Numbered from the stretch's first letter, positions 32,303 through 41,232 are shown. The stretch: DNA of 64,000 nt from Paenibacillus stellifer (GCF_000758685.1 NZ_CP009286.1:2510501-2574500); one strand, 5' to 3'. Program-made: numbers and translations. Notes: a model not told the origin generated them from the sequence alone.

Positions 32303-33802
32303 ATGGATTATGACGTTATTGTAGTCGGCGGAGGACCGGTCGGAATGATGTTGGCTGGGGAACTCGCATTGGCTGATGTTAAGGTTTGCGTCTTGGAAAA
32401 GCTGGAAGCCACTACGCCTTACTCGCGAGCGCTTAGTATCCATCCCCGTACATTAGAGATTATGGATTTGCGTGGATTGAAATCGGAATTGTTGAAGATT
32501 GGAAAAACGCTGCCTACAGGCCACTTTGCAGGCTTGGAAACCCGGCTGGACTTTACAGTCATCGACTCATCCTCTAATTATTCCTTGTTTATCGCCCAGT
32601 CAGAAACGGAAAAGGCGCTGGAGCTGAGAGCGAAGGAGCTTGGCGCCGATATTCGCCGCGGAATAGATGTATTATCGGTGACTCAGAGCTCTGATTGTGT
32701 CGAGGTGATTGCTTCCGGAGATACCGGACAAATTACATTAACGGCAGCTTATGCGATTGGCGCCGATGGAGCTGGCAGTATTGTACGAAAGCAGGCCAAC
32801 ATTGCGTTCAACGGCACGGATGCAACACTTACTGCGGTTCAAGGGGATGTCGTATTTAAAAGTCCGCCGAAAACGACCGTCGTTTCCAGCTTTAATGAAA
32901 AAGGAATGATTATGATTGTCCCTGTCTCGAAGGAGCTGCACCGTGTTGTCTTTATCGATCCGGAAAGAAATTCAATACCGAAGGATGAGCCCGTTACTTT
33001 GGAAGAATTACGCTCGGGAATGATCCGCATGTTAGGGGATGACTACGGAATTTCCGATCCCTACTGGATGACTCGTTTCGGTAATGCTACCCGTCAAGCG
33101 GAGCGCTATAGGGAAGGAAGACTGTTCCTTGCGGGGGACGCTGCTCATATTCATTTCCCAGCCGGCGGGCAGGGAATGAATGTGGGCTTGCAGGAAGCCA
33201 TGAATCTTGGATGGAAACTTGCTGCCGAAGTGAAAGGATGGGCTCCCGAGGACTTGCTGGACAGTTACCATGCGGAACGATTCCCCGTTAATACGACACT
33301 GCTTCGAAATACCAAGGTACAAACTCTATTGTTCGGCACCGATTTTTCGCCTACAGCAATCCACCTCCGCAGTATGATTTCGGATTTGCTGCTAAGCCCG
33401 GATGCAAACTATCGCTTAGCCAGTCAAATTGCGGCCGTGGATGTTCAATACAACGTGCGAGAGAATGTATCGTCACATCTACTAAATGGCCGCCGGCTTG
33501 CAGAGATTAAATTGCGATCGCAGAATGGCGATGTCTTCAGTAGTTATGAGCTTTTTCGTGAAGGTAAATATGTACTATTGAATCTAGCATCGGATAAGAT
33601 CACAGAAACCATTGTAAGCAATTTGCAGCACCAACATTTCAAATTCGCAAGTGCAACTTTGTCTGATCAAGTTAATGGCTGGGAAGATGTGCACACGGCG
33701 TTGATTAGACCAGATGGATACATTGCATGGGCAGTCTCCGTAGCCGAAGCCGATGTAATTTCCCGAATTGAGCTGGGAATTAAGCAAATCAGCAGAGGTT
33801 AA
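32303..33802 (+). CDS. FAD-dependent aromatic-type monooxygenase
   Basis: 499 residues. DVIVVGGGPVGMMLAGELA is the FAD dinucleotide motif, IGADGAGSIVRKQ the DG motif and LFLAGDAAHIHFPAGGQGMN the GD motif, followed by GLQEAMNLGWKLAAEVKG and a thioredoxin-like C-terminal region. This is the PheA/TfdB/MHPCO group that hydroxylates phenols or polyketide aromatics. Final gene of the IclR-controlled operon and probably its main enzyme. The substrate is unknown. Confidence 0.9.
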   Translation: MDYDVIVVGGGPVGMMLAGELALADVKVCVLEKLEATTPYSRALSIHPRTLEIMDLRGLKSELLKIGKTLPTGHFAGLETRLDFTVIDSSSNYSLFIAQSETEKALELRAKELGADIRRGIDVLSVTQSSDCVEVIASGDTGQITLTAAYAIGADGAGSIVRKQANIAFNGTDATLTAVQGDVVFKSPPKTTVVSSFNEKGMIMIVPVSKELHRVVFIDPERNSIPKDEPVTLEELRSGMIRMLGDDYGISDPYWMTRFGNATRQAERYREGRLFLAGDAAHIHFPAGGQGMNVGLQEAMNLGWKLAAEVKGWAPEDLLDSYHAERFPVNTTLLRNTKVQTLLFGTDFSPTAIHLRSMISDLLLSPDANYRLASQIAAVDVQYNVRENVSSHLLNGRRLAEIKLRSQNGDVFSSYELFREGKYVLLNLASDKITETIVSNLQHQHFKFASATLSDQVNGWEDVHTALIRPDGYIAWAVSVAEADVISRIELGIKQISRG

Positions 33803-33828
33803 GCCTTATCTTTGTTTATCAAAACATA

Positions 33829-33876
33829 TTCTGCCCGGGAGCAAATTAATTAAATGCATTCCGGGCAGAAGCCTTT
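33829..33876 (+). terminator. Terminator of the monooxygenase operon
   Basis: TTCTGCCCGGGA pairs with TTCCGGGCAGAA across an 18-base AT-rich loop, followed by GCCTTTTT. Confidence 0.8.
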
Positions 33877-33892
33877 TTAATGGGGAGTTCTT

Positions 33893-34143
33893 ATGAAGAA
33901 AGTTTCTGAATGGATTTTCAAAGGCGATGGATGCGAGTTATCCCAAGACCGAGATCCAGAAGCGCAAGTTTTTGTATGACTGACATTGCCAATAAGCTAG
34001 GATAAGCCGGACGAATTTTTTTTAGAACGAAGTCTCCCTTAAACTATCCAAAGGTTTATAAACACTTTACTCAGAGTAATGAAACTCATTTTGATTTGGT
34101 TGATGTTGATCTTGAAGAGATACTCTATGAATTATGTGGATGA
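33893..34143 (+). pseudogene. Remnant of an unidentified small gene
   Basis: The first frame reads MKKVSEWIFKGDG to a stop at 33979. A different frame ends with NYPKVYKHFTQSNETHFDLV and EEILYELCG at 34143. The two look like one degraded protein with frameshifts between. Family not recognised; an immunity-type or DUF protein is possible. From 34144 to 34400 I see no gene, only a strong hairpin (about 34347-34389). Confidence 0.4.
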
Positions 34144-34400
34144 TTCTCCCTTATTTAATCTAGTAAAAGCCCTATAATTGTAGGTGAAATCTATAAGTGG
34201 TGATCCACTTATAATCTCCGGATTAAGCCAAATCATTTACCATGCCCACAGCTGCTTTTTTTTCAGTGTAAAGATGAAAGCATTACTAGGGAGAAAATGG
34301 TCCTTACCCTGGACACTACTAACTGTTGGTAATCAGTATGCTGATCTGAGTACGAGAACCATACAGAGCGATAGGCTCCCGTACTCAGCGTCCTTGAAGC

Positions 34401-34484
34401 TTAGAACGTTCTTAAGACAATAACCAAGAGAATGTAGAGTACCAGAATGACGGTAGTGGAAGTAAATCCTGCACATTCGCCCAT
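34401..34484 (-). CDS. YjcZ-like sporulation microprotein
   Basis: 27 residues: MGECAGFTST then a hydrophobic run TVILVLYILLVIVLRTF, preceded by AAAGGAGG eight bases from the ATG. Short Gly/Cys-start single-helix peptides of this kind are typical YjcZ-family sporulation proteins of Bacillales. It lies amid gene debris yet has intact signals. Confidence 0.55.
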   Translation of the reverse strand: MGECAGFTSTTVILVLYILLVIVLRTF

Positions 34485-34647
34485 TCGTATTCCTCCTTTG
34501 CAAACTTTCTACACTAATGTATGTGTACATCTGTGGATGGAAACTGCAAACACCTATGGTGTTGTTCAGAAATTTATACAGAATGTCCTGTAAATTATTG
34601 AGTCACTTCCGAGCGGCCAGACCATTGACGATATAGTTTTTGTCCTG

Positions 34648-34777
34648 TATCTCTCAAGTATTCTGGATCTGTACAGCGGGGAGATCGTTGCGTACAGCAT
34701 AGCGGACAAGCATGCTACTCCATAGCGACCATGGCAGCGTGTATAAGTCTCAGGCGTACCAGGCTATAGTGAAGTGA
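34648..34777 (+). pseudogene. IS3-family transposase (ORFB) scraps
   Basis: YLSSILDLYSGEIVAYSIAD and, after a deletion and frame change, HSDHGSVYKSQAYQAIVK match two DDE-domain blocks of IS3-type integrases. Flanking sequence shows no intact ends. The stretch onward to 34955 has no gene; a GGGGTCAGTCCCC motif at about 34836-34848 may be a REP-like repeat. Confidence 0.7.
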
Positions 34778-34955
34778 AGAGAAAGGGTATGATCATAAGT
34801 GTGTCCCGCAGGTATTGTTCCCTGTCTCATAAGCAGGGGTCAGTCCCCCCACGGAGAAACTCCTTGCATTTTTTAGTAGAAAAAATTCCGTCCCCAATCC
34901 GTTCCCAACAACTCTGATTTTTACTGAGTCGACAAAAAAGTAAATGGACACAAAA

Positions 34956-34985
34956 AGAAAAAACCCTTATAAAATAAGGGTTTTT
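34956..34985 (-). terminator. Terminator downstream of tRNA-Val
   Basis: AAACCCTTAT/ATAAGGGTTT hairpin; on the minus strand it is followed by TTTTTTCTTTTT. Confidence 0.75.
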
Positions 34986-34999
34986 CGAGGTGAATCGTA

Positions 35000-35071
35000 T
35001 AGGACGGATGGGGATCGAACCCATGACCCCTACCCTGTCAAGATAGTGCTCTCCCGCTGAGCTACCGTCCT
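35000..35071 (-). tRNA. tRNA-Val (anticodon GAC)
   Basis: The cloverleaf folds fully on the minus strand: acceptor AGGACGG/CCGTCCT, D stem GCTC/GAGC, anticodon stem CTATC/GGTAG with one T-G pair and loop TTGACAG, five-base variable loop and T arm ATGGG-TTCGATC-CCCAT. The anticodon GAC reads GUC/GUU. The discriminator base is A and CCA is not encoded. It stands alone, with debris of mobile elements on its 3' side. Confidence 0.93.
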
Positions 35072-35204
35072 GCAACAAAAATTATCTTATCATAAATTCT
35101 AAAGGGAATGCAACAGTTTTTTTATAATTAGTGAAATGGTGAAAATTTCGCTTCCTGATATTTTCAAAACCCTTGCAATCTGATACATTAGGGTCTGTTG
35201 GAAA

Positions 35205-35238
35205 CGCTGCTTGTTCGGATGAACAAACGCAGTTAGCG
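35205..35238. repeat. Nested inverted repeat in the gap before malic enzyme
   Basis: CTGC-TTGTTC-GGAT-GAACAA-ac-GCAG, with outer CGCT/AGCG. The 418-bp gap 35072-35489 shows no gene and no clear riboswitch; this hairpin is its only notable structure and could be an interspersed element. Confidence 0.4.
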
Positions 35239-35489
35239 GGCAAGCTATGTTAGCTGTAAGTTAATTTTTCGTATACCTGGGGAAACGTGATGAATCACAA
35301 AATATTCCTTGAATTGAAAGGCTTTTTTGCACGGGAAATGTGACACATGTGGCAGTAAGGAGCCCGGCAATATGTTTGAATTAAGAAATGCAGAATCCTG
35401 AATAAATATCAGTCCCGGGTGATGATTCATCCGAACGGGAATAGATGGACAAGACCTGACAGGCGGGCCAATTAACGGGAGGGAATTTA

Positions 35490-36674
35490 ATGAGTAATCT
35501 GGAAGAAATCATGCGGCTTCATCAGGGCGGGAAGCTGGAGACCACGCTAAAGCATCCGATCGAAACGATGGAGGATCTGGCCAAGGTCTACACGCCTGGG
35601 GTAGCCAAGGTCTGTCAGGCGATTGCTTCCGATGAAGAGAAGGCTTACGAGCTCACGATCAAAAAGAATACGGTGGCTGTAATCAGTGACGGTACAGCGG
35701 TGCTGGGACTCGGAGACATCGGTCCGCGGGCGGCCATGCCGGTCATGGAGGGGAAGGCAGCGCTGTTCAAACAGTTCGCTGACGTGGATGCCGTCCCGAT
35801 CTGTCTTGATACGAAGAATACGGAAGAGATAATCGCGGTCGTCAAGGCGCTGGCGCCGACATTCGGCGGCATTAATCTGGAGGATATTTCGTCGCCGCGC
35901 TGCTTTGAGATCGAACGCCGGCTTCAGGAGGAACTCGACATCCCGGTATTCCACGATGACCAGCACGGAACGGCTATTGTGGTGCTGGCGGGCGTACTGA
36001 ATGCGCTGAAGGTTGTGAACAAGGACATCCGGGATGTGAAGATCGTCGTCAACGGCTGCGGAGCGGCGGGCATTTCGGTCGCTAAAATGCTGCTGAACGC
36101 CGGTGCTGTCAATCTGATCGGTGTAGACCGGGACGGAGCGATCAACCGGTCGAATGTCTACGAGAAGCCGCATTGGGCCGAGTTCGCGCAGCTCAGCAAT
36201 CCTAATCAGGAAGAAGGCTCGCTGTCGGACTGCATTAAGGGAGCTGATGTCTTTATCGGCGTATCGGCGCCGAATGTGCTGAAGGTGGAGGACGTGCGGA
36301 ACATGGCCAAGGACGCGATCGTGTTCGCCATGGCCAATCCGACGCCGGAGATCGATCCGGAGCTGGCTGCGCCTTATGTCAAGGTTATGGCGACAGGACG
36401 CTCCGATTACCCGAACCAGATTAACAATGTGCTCTGCTTCCCGGGTATTTTCCGGGGGGCGCTGGACTGCGGAGCGAGAGAAATCAATGATGCGATGAAG
36501 CTCGCGGTTGCCGAGGCGATTGCAGCGGCTGTCGATCCGGCGGAACTGAGTGAGCATTTCATTATTCCGAACCCCTTCGACAAGCGAGTGGTGGAAAATA
36601 TCCGGATTGCGGTCGCCGAAGCGGCGATCCGTACCGGAGTTGCCCGGACCAGCCAATTGATCGGGGTACGTTAA
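35490..36674 (+). CDS. NAD(P)-dependent malic enzyme
   Basis: 394 residues. [33 protein letters not shown] and [20 protein letters not shown] are signature malic enzyme blocks; [20 protein letters not shown] holds metal ligands and [14 protein letters not shown] the dinucleotide site. It oxidatively decarboxylates malate to pyruvate. The compact size matches the YtsJ/MaeB-N type without a phosphotransacetylase domain. GGGAGGG lies upstream of the ATG. It stands alone. Confidence 0.95.
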   Translation: MSNLEEIMRLHQGGKLETTLKHPIETMEDLAKVYTPGVAKVCQAIASDEEKAYELTIKKNTVAVISDGTAVLGLGDIGPRAAMPVMEGKAALFKQFADVDAVPICLDTKNTEEIIAVVKALAPTFGGINLEDISSPRCFEIERRLQEELDIPVFHDDQHGTAIVVLAGVLNALKVVNKDIRDVKIVVNGCGAAGISVAKMLLNAGAVNLIGVDRDGAINRSNVYEKPHWAEFAQLSNPNQEEGSLSDCIKGADVFIGVSAPNVLKVEDVRNMAKDAIVFAMANPTPEIDPELAAPYVKVMATGRSDYPNQINNVLCFPGIFRGALDCGAREINDAMKLAVAEAIAAAVDPAELSEHFIIPNPFDKRVVENIRIAVAEAAIRTGVARTSQLIGVR

Positions 36675-36719
36675 GAGCTGGTATTTTAGCTGTCATGTGA
36701 AAAAACAGATACAACAATG

Positions 36720-36761
36720 AACGGACCTGATCTCCGCATCATATCGGAGATCAGGTCCGTT
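36720..36761. terminator. Bidirectional terminator between malic enzyme and the ABC ATPase gene
   Basis: A perfect 17-bp stem (AACGGACCTGATCTCCG and its complement) with an 8-base loop. T-rich sequence follows on the minus strand; the plus strand has a weaker TGTAGTTT. Confidence 0.8.
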
Positions 36762-36777
36762 GTAGTTTCCGGCTGGC

Positions 36778-37596
36778 TTAAGCCGGACAGGAGCCGCTTC
36801 CCAGCGAAGATCCGCTCAAGCGCTCGCCGCGCCGCAGCTTCTCGCGGATCGCCATCAGGGCGGCGTCCGTGCGCTGCAGCTCCTGGAGCAGCGCTGCTTC
36901 CTCGGCATCGCCTTGCAGCACGCCGGCGATGCCGCCGCCCTTCAGGACGATGCGGCTGTGGGCGAGCAGCGCGAGAATGGGATCATGCGTCGCCATGAGC
37001 ACGATTTTCTGATTCTGGACGAGCACGTCCAGCGCCTGGCGGCGGTCGATGCCCGCGTTCTCGATCTCGTCGATCAGCACGATCGGGCTATCGGACAGAA
37101 TGGCCGTGTCGGCGATCATCAGTGCGCGCGACTGGCCGCCGCTGAGCGCGGTGAGCGGCGAATCCGGCATGATCGGCTCGCCGGTAAGCCGGTTCGCCTG
37201 CGCGATAACCTCATGTATCAGCTTCTCTGCGTAAGCTTCGTCAAGATTGCCGTCTCCGCGGCACTCGGCGTGCATCGTAATGAACTCGGCAACGGTGGCA
37301 TCCATGACGAAGTTCATATTCTGCGACAGCTGAGCGATCAGCCTCCGGCCCCAGGAGAAGCGAAGCTCGGGATCAGGCGTGTCGTCGTTGATGAGAATCT
37401 GGCGCCCGCTCGGGGTATCCCTCTGGGCGATGTATTCGATGTCGGCCAGCAGGCGGCTTTTGCCGGAGCCGGTAGGTCCAACGACAGCGACCAAATCCCC
37501 GGGAACAAGCCGGAGGTTCACCTCTTCGGGCTCTCCGGATTTGGAGCGTCCGCCGAGCAGGGTTACGGACGTAATGACGTCGTTCAGTTCGGTCAT
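36778..37596 (-). CDS. ABC-type ATPase, soluble
   Basis: 272 residues. VAVVGPTGSGKSRLLADIEY is Walker A, LTALSGGQSRALMIADTAIL the signature and IVLIDEIENAGID Walker B with ATHD switch. No permease gene is adjacent. It is the last of three genes with four-base or near overlaps (a GTPase and a cytosolic-looking binding protein precede it). The unusual Walker B ending (DEIENAG) sets it apart from common importers. I infer a dedicated intracellular or metal-related role, substrate unknown. Confidence 0.85.
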   Translation of the reverse strand: MTELNDVITSVTLLGGRSKSGEPEEVNLRLVPGDLVAVVGPTGSGKSRLLADIEYIAQRDTPSGRQILINDDTPDPELRFSWGRRLIAQLSQNMNFVMDATVAEFITMHAECRGDGNLDEAYAEKLIHEVIAQANRLTGEPIMPDSPLTALSGGQSRALMIADTAILSDSPIVLIDEIENAGIDRRQALDVLVQNQKIVLMATHDPILALLAHSRIVLKGGGIAGVLQGDAEEAALLQELQRTDAALMAIREKLRRGERLSGSSLGSGSCPA

Positions 37597-38309
37597 GCCG
37601 TCTCACCTCCGGAGACTTCGGACTCGGGAATAGCGATGCTTCGCACATTCCCCATCTGATAATCCTTCCCGATCTTGGTCTCGCCCAGGCAATAGGAGCA
37701 GACGGCAGCCGGCATGGAGAACCGAAGTTTCCGGCCTTCCAAATCTCCGGTATCGGGGGCCTGGGCGAGAAGGGCACCGAGGCGCTCCCGCCCCTGGCCG
37801 GTCAGGCCATTCATTTGCAGCACTTCGGCTCTGGCATTGACCTTGCGCACCTGGTACTGGAAGACCTCGCGCTCGGCCTGGGAGACGATATCTCCCTTGG
37901 TAATAACGACGATATCGGCCTGCTTGAGCAGGGGCCCCATCTTCGTCGGGGTGTTCGCCCCCGCGAGATTGTCGATGACGCAGACTCCCAGCGCCTGGCG
38001 GATGAAAGGCGAACAGCGGTTGCACAGCCCCGCGCTCTCGCTGATGAACAGGTCGAGACCGAGCGATTGTCCCCAGTTGGCGCAGGCCTCGATATTCGTC
38101 ACAAAATAATGGTCCGGACACAGATTGCCGGCAAGACCGAGCAGCACCGGCACATCTTTTGCCCGGTAGCGCTCATCGTCCCTGGAGGCGACACAGTCGA
38201 ATTTGACAACCCCCGCTTTCAATCCCTGCTCCTTCAGCCATTCGATCACGCGCAGAAGCATGGAGGTCTTGCCGCTCGACGGCGGTCCCGCCACGGTTAT
38301 GAGCTTCAT
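37593..38309 (-). CDS. HypB/UreG/CobW-like SIMIBI GTPase
   Basis: 238 residues. TVAGPPSSGKTSMLLRVIEW is the P-loop, LDLFISESAGLCNRCSPFIR the switch region with two Cys and VITKGDIVSQAE a T/NKxD-like base motif. A further CSYCLGE lies near the C-terminus. Four or more Cys suggest metal binding, as in HypB and UreG, which insert nickel using GTP. No hydrogenase or urease gene is in view. Overlaps the ATPase gene by four bases. Confidence 0.75.
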   Translation of the reverse strand: MKLITVAGPPSSGKTSMLLRVIEWLKEQGLKAGVVKFDCVASRDDERYRAKDVPVLLGLAGNLCPDHYFVTNIEACANWGQSLGLDLFISESAGLCNRCSPFIRQALGVCVIDNLAGANTPTKMGPLLKQADIVVITKGDIVSQAEREVFQYQVRKVNARAEVLQMNGLTGQGRERLGALLAQAPDTGDLEGRKLRFSMPAAVCSYCLGETKIGKDYQMGNVRSIAIPESEVSGGETA

Positions 38310-38312
38310 CTG

Positions 38313-39305
38313 TCAGCCCTCCTGCTTGAAGCCCCGCAGGAATGCGGCGTTCGCCTCATCAGTCAGCTTCTGGATGTCGCGGTTCCACACCAGGTCCCAT
38401 CCCATCCACAGCAGCTTGCGGTCCGGTACGGAGGTCTGAACCGAAGGATGCGGCGAGGGGAAGAAGGCGTCCTCGTAGAGCTGCGCCGACTCGGCGCCGG
38501 TGAAGAAATCGGCCAGGCGCCGGCCGGATTCCGAGGCTTGCCGTTTGGCCAGCAGGAAGACGGGGCTGGCGATCGCGCCTTCCTCAGGCCAGATGATGCT
38601 GACCTTCTCCTTCTTGCGGATATTGTTGGCGTAGAAATAGGGCATAACATACAGCGCCGTTGCGTCTTCGCTGTCGGTTCCCGCGAGCTTCGCCATCTGG
38701 CCGGGATGCAGTCCTTGCCGGACAGACCGGCCAAGCCCGGTCAGCATCTCCTGGCCGAAGGATTGGCCGATCGTCAGGAGCACCGTCTCGCAGAAGCTGC
38801 CCTTATGGCCACGCATGGTCACCTGCTTCTTGTACGCCGGATTCAGCAGATCGCTCCAGGAGCGGGGCTCCGGCAATCCGCCGAGACGGGCTTTGTCCGC
38901 GACGATGACGAGCGGATTGACGCATAAGAGAGTAACGCGTCCAAGCGGGTCCTTCATGCCGATCTCGGTGAATCTGGCGTTCGGGGTATAGTCCGCTGCG
39001 TCGGCAAATACATCATGGTCAAGAAACCGGGTGCGGAAGCTCTGGTGAAAGAAGCTGCTGATCCCGGGAGTGATGACGGCTTCCGGCAGTTCATCCTCGG
39101 ATTCGAAGCCGTCTACCGTTTTATAGAAGTCGTGCTGGTTCGCATTTCCCTCGAAGGCAACCTCTTGCGGGTCCAGTTCGGACCACAAGCCCTCATTCTG
39201 CTGACGCACGAAGGTTTCTTCGAGCGGCACTTTCAGCGGGCACGGAAGCATAGCTAGCAAATGTCTGGGCAACTGTTCTTGAACTTCAGCGGTTCCTGAA
39301 CTCAT
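38313..39305 (-). CDS. ABC substrate-binding-like protein without signal peptide
   Basis: 330 residues starting MSSGTAEVQEQLPRHLLAML, with no hydrophobic export signal or lipobox. The body resembles type 2 periplasmic binding proteins of the iron(III)/2-aminoethylphosphonate group: VTLLCVNPLVIVADKARLGG, PRSWSDLLNPAYKKQVTMRG, ALYVMPYFYANNI and GAIASPVFLLAKRQ. A binding protein in the cytosol beside a SIMIBI GTPase and an ABC ATPase is odd and suggests a ligand carrier for cofactor assembly. GGATGGAGA precedes the ATG. Confidence 0.75.
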   Translation of the reverse strand: MSSGTAEVQEQLPRHLLAMLPCPLKVPLEETFVRQQNEGLWSELDPQEVAFEGNANQHDFYKTVDGFESEDELPEAVITPGISSFFHQSFRTRFLDHDVFADAADYTPNARFTEIGMKDPLGRVTLLCVNPLVIVADKARLGGLPEPRSWSDLLNPAYKKQVTMRGHKGSFCETVLLTIGQSFGQEMLTGLGRSVRQGLHPGQMAKLAGTDSEDATALYVMPYFYANNIRKKEKVSIIWPEEGAIASPVFLLAKRQASESGRRLADFFTGAESAQLYEDAFFPSPHPSVQTSVPDRKLLWMGWDLVWNRDIQKLTDEANAAFLRGFKQEG

Positions 39306-39377
39306 GGAATCTCCATCCTCTCGCAGCCTAATGCTGGATACACAGGCGCTCTAAAGTTATGTTTAATTATAAATATC

Positions 39378-39393
39378 AGTGAATGATTTCACA
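39378..39393 (-). promoter_or_regulatory. Candidate CRP/FNR-type box
   Basis: Read leftward TGTGA-AATCAT-TCACT, one base off the TGTGA-N6-TCACA consensus. It overlaps the predicted start of transcription for the three-gene unit. Confidence 0.35.
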
Positions 39394-39394
39394 A

Positions 39395-39422
39395 TTTATA
39401 CGGGACTCAAAGATTTGACAAT
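39395..39422 (-). promoter_or_regulatory. Candidate promoter of the binding protein-GTPase-ATPase unit
   Basis: Leftward TTGTCA, 16 bases, TATAAA, about 90 bases upstream of the binding-protein gene. Confidence 0.45.
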
Positions 39423-39526
39423 CCTACAAACATTCCCATAATAGCTGCCTAATAAACCTGTGGAGCTGGAAAAAGCAAGGGGCGGAAGCTGAAATGAAGC
39501 ACAGCTTATTTACGGTTATACATATG

Positions 39527-39551
39527 AAAAAAGAGGGATCTAGGATCCCTC
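39527..39551 (-). terminator. Terminator overlapping the stop codon of the P-loop kinase gene
   Basis: GAGGGATC-TAG-GATCCCTC; on the minus strand the stem is followed by TTTTTT. Confidence 0.75.
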
Positions 39552-40133
39552 CGGATAGACGAAGCGTTCAATGGCGTCGGCGGCCAGCAGCGGGTCTGTG
39601 CCTGAATTGTCAAAATGCAGGACCGAGGAAGCGGGAAGAGGCCAGCTGACCCCACACTTCCCGAGAGCCGAGCGAAACTCGTCCCAGTGCCGGAGCTTCC
39701 AGTCGTCCAGCCTGGAATTTCTCGCCAGGATTCTTTTTTTATAAAGAGCTTCATCAGACAGGCTTACGATGATCACCTTGACCTCGACGTTCTCAAGCGA
39801 CCGGCCGATCCGGGCCAGCTCATCTGAAATCCAGCCCTCGTCAGCGGCTTCCTTGGTGAAAGGTCCGACGACGAGACAATCGACATTCAGACCAACGTTA
39901 TCAAGAGCGGCATCCATTGTAATACGATAGCCCAAATCGCGGCACAGCTTCTTGTAGGCGTCTGAATCCCGGTCGTCCGGGTCCAGCCCGTTCTGCTCCA
40001 TCAAAGCGTTCGCCGCAGGCCGCAGCAGCACATCCATATCGAAGAATGCGGCCTTGCGTCTTTCGGCCAGGGCTTTGGCCAGCGTCGTCTTGCCCGCTCC
40101 TGCCGCGCCGAGAAAGAATACGAGTTTGCTCAT
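39540..40133 (-). CDS. P-loop kinase-like protein (shikimate/gluconate kinase fold)
   Basis: 197 residues. LVFFLGAAGAGKTTLAKALA is the P-loop and AFFDMDVLLRPAAN the acidic second motif of small-molecule kinases. VKVIIVSLSDEALYKKRILA followed by RNSRLDDWKLRHW resembles the LID region with Arg residues. Substrate unknown. The ATG at 40133 is preferred, with GGAGG upstream; an in-frame GTG at 40151 falls on the ribosome binding site itself. Confidence 0.75.
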   Translation of the reverse strand: MSKLVFFLGAAGAGKTTLAKALAERRKAAFFDMDVLLRPAANALMEQNGLDPDDRDSDAYKKLCRDLGYRITMDAALDNVGLNVDCLVVGPFTKEAADEGWISDELARIGRSLENVEVKVIIVSLSDEALYKKRILARNSRLDDWKLRHWDEFRSALGKCGVSWPLPASSVLHFDNSGTDPLLAADAIERFVYPEGS

Positions 40134-40308
40134 TTGCCGGTCAACCTCCACAATCTGTTATATGCGATCAGGTTACAGCCTCACGCTTCAAATCCCCACG
40201 ATAATCCTGGTCAATAATGCTCTAACTACTTCCCATCCTTCACTAATCCCTGTTCGTTAAAAATGAATTTGAAAACGGCTTAATCCGCCGAATCGGCTGC
40301 GATGCGCA

Positions 40309-41232
40309 TCAAACGATCCAGCGCGCCAGCATAATCAGTCCGGTGATCGTCAGCACATTGACAAGCGTGGAGATCAGCACTGTCTGGGCGGCAAAATCGG
40401 GCTCATTGTTGTATTCCTCAGCGAGCAGGGAGGCGTTCACTCCGGTCGGCATACCGGAGGCGATCATAAGCGCCTGTGCCGGGATTCCCTTGATGCCGAG
40501 GGCCAGCACGATAACCACACCGATCAGCGGTGCGGCCAGCAGGCGAAGCACGAGGCTTAAATATATTTCGGCCCGGTCCAGCCGGATCGGGTATTTCATA
40601 ATCTGGGCGCCTAGTGTAAACAGCGCAAGAGCGACCATCGACTGCTGGGCGTAAGTTAACGGCTGTAAGAGAAACGCCGGCAGCGGTACAGACCAGGCAT
40701 GCAGCAGAAGCCCGAAGACGAGCGCATAAGGAACGGGCATTTTGAGAAATCCGATGATGACGACCCGGTAATTGCCCTTCAGCTTCGCGCGTTGGATCGA
40801 CATGACGCCGTAAGTGAAGGTCAGCAGGGCCTGGAGCGTCATAATCAGCGATTGCAGGGAAGCGGCCAGCGGGTTGCCATGAAAAGCGAGGCTGTTGACG
40901 GGCATGCCGTAATTCCCCGAGTTGTCCAGCATTACGCTATTGGTGAAGGCGGCCCTCATGCCGGGCTTGAATTTCAGTGCGCGGGTGAGCGTGAATGACA
41001 GCAGATACAGAATCATGATGTAGATTGCATAGAAGCCGACAACCATTCCAAGCAGGGAGTAAGACATCTCTGACTGGTACATGCTCATAAACACGGCAGC
41101 CGGAGTTATGTAATAGAAGTTGATTTTGGCCAGCGTATACAGATCCAGCCGGAACAGCCGCTGAAGCAGCGAGCCGGCTCCGATAAGAATAAAGACCGGC
41201 AGGACAACCTGCAGCAGAATCTCTCCGATCAT
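40309..41232 (-). CDS. AEC-family (auxin-efflux-carrier-type) transporter
   Basis: 307 residues with about ten hydrophobic segments in two five-helix repeats, beginning EILLQVVLPVFILIGAGSLL. Family features include SVMLDNSGNYGMPVNSLAF and a late IASGMPTGVNASLLAEEY, each with Asn/Gly/Pro helix breaks. Bacterial members move organic acids such as malate; the substrate is not fixed. Single gene. Confidence 0.88.
   Translation of the reverse strand: MIGEILLQVVLPVFILIGAGSLLQRLFRLDLYTLAKINFYYITPAAVFMSMYQSEMSYSLLGMVVGFYAIYIMILYLLSFTLTRALKFKPGMRAAFTNSVMLDNSGNYGMPVNSLAFHGNPLAASLQSLIMTLQALLTFTYGVMSIQRAKLKGNYRVVIIGFLKMPVPYALVFGLLLHAWSVPLPAFLLQPLTYAQQSMVALALFTLGAQIMKYPIRLDRAEIYLSLVLRLLAAPLIGVVIVLALGIKGIPAQALMIASGMPTGVNASLLAEEYNNEPDFAAQTVLISTLVNVLTITGLIMLARWIV

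Noticed and set aside
34184..34423. A 79-codon plus-strand frame in the scrap zone
   Set aside because: No ribosome binding site, no family pattern, and it crosses the hairpin and the microprotein gene.
34827..35078. An 83-codon minus-strand reading frame over the tRNA gene
   Set aside because: It reads straight through tRNA-Val and its terminator; it is an antisense-free artefact of open sequence.
35072..35489. Riboswitch or T-box in the leader of malic enzyme
   Set aside because: Only one simple nested hairpin is present and none of the conserved riboswitch or T-box motifs.
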